A stretch of DNA of 64,000 nucleotides from an uncultured Eubacteriales bacterium (lineage in GTDB: Bacteria; Bacillota; Clostridia; Oscillospirales; CAG-272): the NCBI GenBank assembly GCA_934373635.1, contig CAKROZ010000007.1:32180-96179 (forward strand), in the 5' to 3' direction. The position numbers were made by a program, and so were the translations under genes. This document shows, one piece after another, positions 59,819 to 64,000 of this stretch. A model generated the notes under the pieces. That model was not told the DNA's origin. It saw only the letters and a program-made list of their open reading frames with translations, and did not search any database. Position 1 is the stretch's first letter, and each line of letters starts with the position of its first letter.

Positions 59819-61303
59819 ATGAAGTATATCACCACAAGAAGCAAAAACTGCCCGAAAATAACCTCCGCGGAAGCCATAAAAACGGGACTTTCCCCCGACG
59901 GAGGACTGTATATGCCGGAGGAGATCCCCTCCCTTTCGAAAGAGGAGATCGCCTCCCTCATCGAGGACTCCTATCCGCGCCGCGCGGCAAAAATTCTCTC
60001 AAAATTTCTCACCGACTACACCGAGGAAGAGCTTCTTGCCGACGCGGAAGCGGCGTATGCCGAGAACCGCTTCGGCGGGGCTCCCGCGCCCGTCGCGGCG
60101 CTCTCCGACGTCTTTGTCCTCGAGCTGTTTCACGGTCCGACCTGCGCCTTCAAGGACATGGCGCTTCAGCTCATGCCGCGGCTGTTCTCCCGCGCGCTTA
60201 TGAAATGTAAGGAAGAAAAGACGGCGCTCATCCTCACGGCGACCTCGGGCGATACGGGGAAAGCCGCGCTCGAAGGGTACCGGGACATCAAAGGGGTAAA
60301 GCTGCAAGTCTTCTACCCGACCGACGGGGTAAGTGCCCTGCAAAAATTGCAAATGCAGACGCAGGAGGGAGACAATCTCTCCGTCGTCGCCATCCGCGGC
60401 AACTTCGACGACGCGCAAAACGGCGTCAAGGCGATATTCTCCGACCCCGGTATGAAAAAAGAGCTTGACGCCCGCGGCGTCTTCCTCTCGAGCGCCAACT
60501 CCATCAACTTCGGCAGACTCGCACCGCAGATCGTCTATTATGTATCCGCGTACTGCGACCTTGTAGCCGGTGGGCACATCACGCTCGGCGACAGGATCGA
60601 CGTCGCCGTCCCTACGGGAAACTTCGGCAACATTTTCGCCGCCTTCCTCGCCAAAAAGATGGGACTTCCCCTCGGTACGCTCCTCTGCGCGTCCAACCGC
60701 AACCATGTTCTGACCGACTTCTTCGAGCAGGGCGTCTACGACCGCAACCGTCCCTTCTATACGACCATCTCCCCCTCGATGGATATTCTCATCTCCTCGA
60801 ACCTCGAGCGTCTGCTCTTCCTTATCGCGGGACCCGAACGCACGGCGGCGTATATGGAAAGCCTTGCGAAAACGGGCACCTACCGTCTCTCGGAAGAGGA
60901 CTTCACCGAGGTGCGCCGCCACTTCGTCGGCATGTATACCGATGAGGAGGACACGCGCAAAACCATCCGCGAAACCTACGAAAAACAAAACTACCTTACG
61001 GATCCTCATACCGCCGTCGCGCTGTGCGCGGCAAGACAATATGAGATGACCCGTAAGGCAGAGAGAAAAATGCTGGTCGTTTCTACGGCATCCCCTTACA
61101 AATTTGCAAAGGATGTCACGTATGCCATCACCGACAGCGAGTCCCCCGAGGGGATGGAAGCGGCAGACCGCCTGCATCGGCTGACGGGCAGGGAGTTCCC
61201 CGCGCCGCTCGACGCGCTGAGACGGAAGGCAATACGCTTTTCCGAAGTCATTGAAGCCCCGGAAATGCCGAAGACCGTTTTACGCTTCGCCGAAACTCAA
61301 TAA
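59819..61303 (+). CDS. thrC: Threonine synthase
   Basis: PLP enzyme converting O-phosphohomoserine to threonine, 494 residues. PLP lysine is in HGPTCAFKDMALQLM; TATSGDTGKAALEG and VAVPTGNFGNIFAAFLAKKM are family motifs. N-terminal extension of 90 residues is that of the long class of threonine synthases. Seventeen nt after yraN. Its 3' end overlaps the convergent DUF1540 gene. Confidence 0.97.
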   Translation: MKYITTRSKNCPKITSAEAIKTGLSPDGGLYMPEEIPSLSKEEIASLIEDSYPRRAAKILSKFLTDYTEEELLADAEAAYAENRFGGAPAPVAALSDVFVLELFHGPTCAFKDMALQLMPRLFSRALMKCKEEKTALILTATSGDTGKAALEGYRDIKGVKLQVFYPTDGVSALQKLQMQTQEGDNLSVVAIRGNFDDAQNGVKAIFSDPGMKKELDARGVFLSSANSINFGRLAPQIVYYVSAYCDLVAGGHITLGDRIDVAVPTGNFGNIFAAFLAKKMGLPLGTLLCASNRNHVLTDFFEQGVYDRNRPFYTTISPSMDILISSNLERLLFLIAGPERTAAYMESLAKTGTYRLSEEDFTEVRRHFVGMYTDEEDTRKTIRETYEKQNYLTDPHTAVALCAARQYEMTRKAERKMLVVSTASPYKFAKDVTYAITDSESPEGMEAADRLHRLTGREFPAPLDALRRKAIRFSEVIEAPEMPKTVLRFAETQ

Positions 61304-61494
61304 GCCTTCGGCTTGAAGGTCGCGCAGACCGTCTCCGAAGAGCAATCCGCATCGCAAGGACCCACACAGATATTTCCGGCGCAGCAGGCGTTTTCGCCGT
61401 CGTTGTAGCAGCAGTTCTTCACATCGCAGGCAACACCCTTGATCTGCTTTTTGTAATCGCAACCGCAACCGACGGTATTCTTCTTATCATCCAT
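61297..61494 (-). CDS. DUF1540 cysteine-rich small protein
   Basis: 65 residues with 11 cysteines: GCGCDYKKQIKGVACDVKNC, then CYNDGENACCAGNICVGPCD, matching the DUF1540 pattern (V-CDVKNC-Y-----C-A--I-V). A metal-binding role is likely but unproven; the family is common in spore formers. Its TGA (61297-61299) lies inside thrC's last codons, giving a 7-bp tail-to-tail overlap. Confidence 0.85.
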   Translation of the reverse strand: MDDKKNTVGCGCDYKKQIKGVACDVKNCCYNDGENACCAGNICVGPCDADCSSETVCATFKPKAY

Positions 61495-61648
61495 TGTTTG
61501 TTTCTCCGATAGAATGGGAAGGTGTGTCACGCTTTTGCGCTTTGCCCGCTCCCCTTCCGTTTTTCTCTTTTGACTTGCAAACTTTCGTTTGCTTATTTAG
61601 TGTTTGCGTCTTTCACGCCTCTATTCCACGACACGGAGTTTTTTTGAA

Positions 61649-62428
61649 ATGTCACTTTTTACCATCGCCGATCTGCATTTGTCGACCGACAGCAAAACGA
61701 ACAAATCCATGGAGGTGTTCGGCAGTCGGTGGAAGGACTATACCTCGCGGCTGGAAAAAAACTGGCGTGCCGTCGTCTCCGACACCGATACCGTCGTTGT
61801 CCCCGGCGACATCTCGTGGGCGCTGACGCTCGAGGAGGCGAAATGCGACCTTCGGTTTTTGGATTCCCTGCCCGGGAGAAAGATTCTCGGGAAGGGCAAC
61901 CACGACTTCTGGTGGACGACAATGAAAAAGCACGAACGCTTTTTCGAAACGGAGGGCATCCGCACGATCTCCTTTCTTTTTAACAATGCGCACGAGACGG
62001 AGGATTTCGTTCTCGCAGGCTCCCGCGGATGGTACAACGATCCCGCCGCCGTCAAATCGCCGAATCCTTCGGACTTTTCCAAGGTGACGGCGCGCGAGCT
62101 CGGACGGCTGAAAACGAGTCTCGATGCGGCACGGATATTGTCCGATAAGAGCGGGAAAGAGATCCTCGCGTTCTTGCACTTCCCTCCCGTATGGAACGGA
62201 GAGACGTCGGAAGACATCGTTTCTCTTCTCTCGTCCTACGGCGTCCGCCGTGTCTATTTCGGGCACATTCACGGCAATTATACGGCACCGCCCGAAATTT
62301 TCTACCGCGGGATCCGCTTTACCCTAATCTCCGCGGACTACCTTTCCTTTCTTCCGAGGATCATCCGAAAAGAAGAATCAGAAAAGAAATTTTGTGAAAG
62401 CCTTGACAAATGCGGGAATTTGTTGTAA
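61649..62428 (+). CDS. Calcineurin-like metallophosphoesterase
   Basis: 259 residues. Metal-binding motifs: IADLHLS (DxH), VVPGDISWAL (GD), ILGKGNHDFWW (GNHD), AFLHFPP, and FGHIHGNY (GHxH). Matches the YkuE/COG1768 type of predicted phosphohydrolase found in Clostridia; substrate unknown. The start at 61649 has a GGAG 10 nt upstream. A hairpin GCAAAC-TTTC-GTTTGC lies about 60 bp before the start. Confidence 0.88.
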   Translation: MSLFTIADLHLSTDSKTNKSMEVFGSRWKDYTSRLEKNWRAVVSDTDTVVVPGDISWALTLEEAKCDLRFLDSLPGRKILGKGNHDFWWTTMKKHERFFETEGIRTISFLFNNAHETEDFVLAGSRGWYNDPAAVKSPNPSDFSKVTARELGRLKTSLDAARILSDKSGKEILAFLHFPPVWNGETSEDIVSLLSSYGVRRVYFGHIHGNYTAPPEIFYRGIRFTLISADYLSFLPRIIRKEESEKKFCESLDKCGNLL

Positions 62429-62431
62429 AAT
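62403..62431 (+). promoter_or_regulatory. Promoter of tig
   Basis: TTGACA (62403-62408), 17 bp, TAAAAT (62426-62431). It overlaps the end of the phosphoesterase gene. Confidence 0.8.
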
Positions 62432-62487
62432 GGTGTAGCTTTGTAAGAAAAAAATAAAAATATAAGTTTTCCGGAGGAAAAAAATTC

Positions 62488-64000
62488 ATGAGCCTTTTGA
62501 AAAAGGAGCTGACCGAGAAATCCGGCTTTACCATGGAGTTTTCGGTGAGCAAAGACACTTACGACAAGGCGGAGACAGAAGCCTATAAGAAGCTGGTCAA
62601 GAACATGTCGGTTCCCGGCTTCAGAAAAGGGAAAGCCCCGAAGCATGTCGTAGAGAGACTTTACGGGAAAGGAGTCTTTTTCGAGGACGCCGTCAACGCT
62701 TGCCTTCCCGAAGCCTTTGAAGAGGCAGTGAAGGAAGCAGGTCTCGAAGTGGTCGGAACCCCGAACTTTGAGGTCGTTTCCACAGACGGTGATATTGTCC
62801 TGAAAGCGACCGGCTTCGTAAAACCCGACGTTCAGATTGAAGGTTACAACGGGATCAAAGCCAAGAAGAAGGCTGTCCGCGTAACGAAGAAGGACGTTGA
62901 CGAAGAGCTTGAGAACGCCCGCAAGAGAAATGCCCGCACCGTCGATGTGTCCGACAGAGCGGCTAAGAAGGGCGACATTGCCAATATCGATTACGAAGGT
63001 TCGATCGACGGCGTAACCTTTGAGGGCGGCAAGGCGGAAAAGCACGACCTGACGCTCGGCTCGGGTGCCTTCATCCCCGGCTTCGAAGAGCAGATCGTCG
63101 GCAAGAAACCCGGTGACGAGTTTGATGTCGAGGTCACCTTCCCCGAGGACTATCACGCAAAAGATCTTGCGGGAAAGAAAGCCGTCTTCAAGACGAAGCT
63201 CAATTCCCTGAAGTTCGAGGAGCTCCCCGCTCTCGACGATGAATTCGCGAAGGATGTTTCCGAATTCAACACACTGGATGAATATAAAGCCGATATTAAG
63301 GATAAAATTACAAAGAGAGCTGCCGATAAGGCGGACGCCGAGTTTGAGAACCTTCTCGGCGAGACCCTCATTCAGAAGCTTGTCGCCGATATTCCCGAGC
63401 CGATGTTCGTTCAGGAGACCGAAAATTACGTCCGCGATTATGACAACCGTCTCAGAATGCAGGGACTTGACCTCAATACCTACTTCAAGTATACGGGTCT
63501 GACCCTCGATGCTCTGCGCGAGCAGATGCGTCCGCAGGCGGAAAAGCAGGTAAAGCTCCGTCTCGCTCTCGAGAAGATCGCCGCTCTGGAATCTCTTACC
63601 GTTTCGGACGATGCGGTGGAAGCCGAATATAAACGCATCAGCGACGCCTACAATGTTCCCATGGATAAGGTCAAGGAAATGGTTGTCGCAGAGGATATCC
63701 GCAAGGATCTGCTCGTCGCCGAGGCGATGAAGTTTGTCAAGGAGCACGCGGTCTCCGATAAGGCGGACGATGCCGCCGAGAGTGCGTCCGATGACGCGAA
63801 GGAGAGCACACCGAAGAAGACGGCGAAGAAAGCCGCCGTCAAAGAAGCCACTCCGAAGAAGACGACGAAAAAGGCAGTCGAGGAAAAGGAAGCTGCTCCG
63901 AAGAAAACGGCGAAGAAGGCAGTCGAGGAAAAGGAAGCCGCTCCGAAGAAGACAACGAAGAAGGCAGCCGAGGAAAAGGAAGCCGCTCCGAAGAAGACAA
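62488..64000 (+). CDS. tig: Trigger factor with lysine-rich repeat tail (cut at right edge)
   Basis: Ribosome-bound chaperone and prolyl isomerase. The ribosome-docking motif GFRKGKAP is at 44-51; the FKBP-type PPIase is at about 150-240 (GDIANIDYEGSIDGVTFEGG, GSGAFIPGFEEQIVG); the C-terminal chaperone arms end near residue 420. Beyond that a tail not seen in ordinary trigger factors begins: DDAAESASDDAKESTPKKTA followed by repeats of the type TTKKAVEEKEAAPKK. At least 83 tail residues are present and the frame is still open at base 64000. Confidence 0.95.
   Translation, partial: MSLLKKELTEKSGFTMEFSVSKDTYDKAETEAYKKLVKNMSVPGFRKGKAPKHVVERLYGKGVFFEDAVNACLPEAFEEAVKEAGLEVVGTPNFEVVSTDGDIVLKATGFVKPDVQIEGYNGIKAKKKAVRVTKKDVDEELENARKRNARTVDVSDRAAKKGDIANIDYEGSIDGVTFEGGKAEKHDLTLGSGAFIPGFEEQIVGKKPGDEFDVEVTFPEDYHAKDLAGKKAVFKTKLNSLKFEELPALDDEFAKDVSEFNTLDEYKADIKDKITKRAADKADAEFENLLGETLIQKLVADIPEPMFVQETENYVRDYDNRLRMQGLDLNTYFKYTGLTLDALREQMRPQAEKQVKLRLALEKIAALESLTVSDDAVEAEYKRISDAYNVPMDKVKEMVVAEDIRKDLLVAEAMKFVKEHAVSDKADDAAESASDDAKESTPKKTAKKAAVKEATPKKTTKKAVEEKEAAPKKTAKKAVEEKEAAPKKTTKKAAEEKEAAPKKT
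63862..64000 (+). repeat. 45-bp tandem repeats in the trigger-factor tail
   Basis: Units at 63862-63906, 63907-63951 and 63952-63996, with a fourth begun at the edge; each encodes T(T/A)KKA(V/A)EEKEAAPKK. Near identity at DNA level indicates recent expansion. Confidence 0.9.

Noticed and set aside
59819..61303. Searched for a threonine or lysine riboswitch/attenuator near thrC
   Set aside because: thrC starts 17 nt after yraN with no leader; no regulatory RNA can fit.
62338..63747. A 469-codon minus-strand frame opposite trigger factor
   Set aside because: Antisense of a clearly identified gene; no motif or promoter of its own.

Overview
The window reads as a spore-forming Clostridia (Bacillota) chromosome of fairly high GC for that group. 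Evidence: sporulation genes spoVB, yabP and yabQ; the bifunctional IspH-ribosomal S1 gene typical of Clostridia; HemZ; an ECF transporter core; GAxxGGAGG-like ribosome sites; and many strict TTGACA-17 bp-TATAAT promoters. The family cannot be fixed from sequence alone. Gene density is high, with many ATGA stop-start overlaps and very long bidirectional hairpin terminators between convergent units. No plasmid, phage, IS element or CRISPR array is visible.

Layout. 1-717: 5' part of glgB (minus). 957-4156 (minus): spoVB, then hup-rqcP-yabP-yabQ from its own promoter. 4222-13486 (minus): a long co-directional run cdaA - 32-residue membrane ORF - FAD protein - recJ - relA - dtd - hemZ, placing the c-di-AMP and (p)ppGpp synthases in one run; the usual cdaR is absent. 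13649-16657 (plus): a Crp/Fnr regulator with a self-operator candidate and a NitT/TauT-type ABC importer. 16866-23588 (minus): a complete Pho system (pstS, a fused pstCA, pstB, phoU, phoP, phoR) behind a candidate Pho box; PstS is circularly permuted relative to the classical protein. 23656-25107 (plus): a BspA-like LRR lipoprotein behind a strong promoter and two related 28-bp palindromes. 25255-28158 (minus): an unpaired sensor kinase and DNA polymerase IV. 28178-35388 (plus): gltX, then rpiR - flavoprotein - cmk/plsC fusion - ispH/rpsA fusion. 35389-37640: non-coding stretch, a TetR regulator and a divergent NAD-dependent epimerase. 37728-41966 (minus): MarR and a heterodimeric ABC exporter. 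42030-43064 (plus): Nudix hydrolase and YgjP-like metallopeptidase. 43082-50342 (minus): ruvC - methyltransferase - ecfA1 - ecfA2 - ecfT - truA - pbp1A. 50461-51224: a 61-bp palindrome, tRNA-Leu(CAA) and AT-richer anonymous DNA. 51225-54561 (minus): U32 protein, uppP, sugar kinase. 54590-55696 (minus): FkbM methyltransferase. 55732-56130 (plus): HIT protein. 56196-56649 (minus): rplS. 56742-61303 (plus): lepB - rbgA - rnhB - yraN - thrC. 61297-61494 (minus): DUF1540 protein. 61649-64000 (plus): phosphoesterase and trigger factor with a lysine-rich repeat tail, cut by the window edge.

Most of the window is housekeeping. I do not see a clear new multi-gene system. The best leads are protein-architecture oddities (permuted PstS with fused PstCA, the trigger-factor tail, the acidic extension of LepB, RbgA without its NKxD motif), the CdaR-less cdaA with its mini-ORF, and several unexplained palindromes at promoters.
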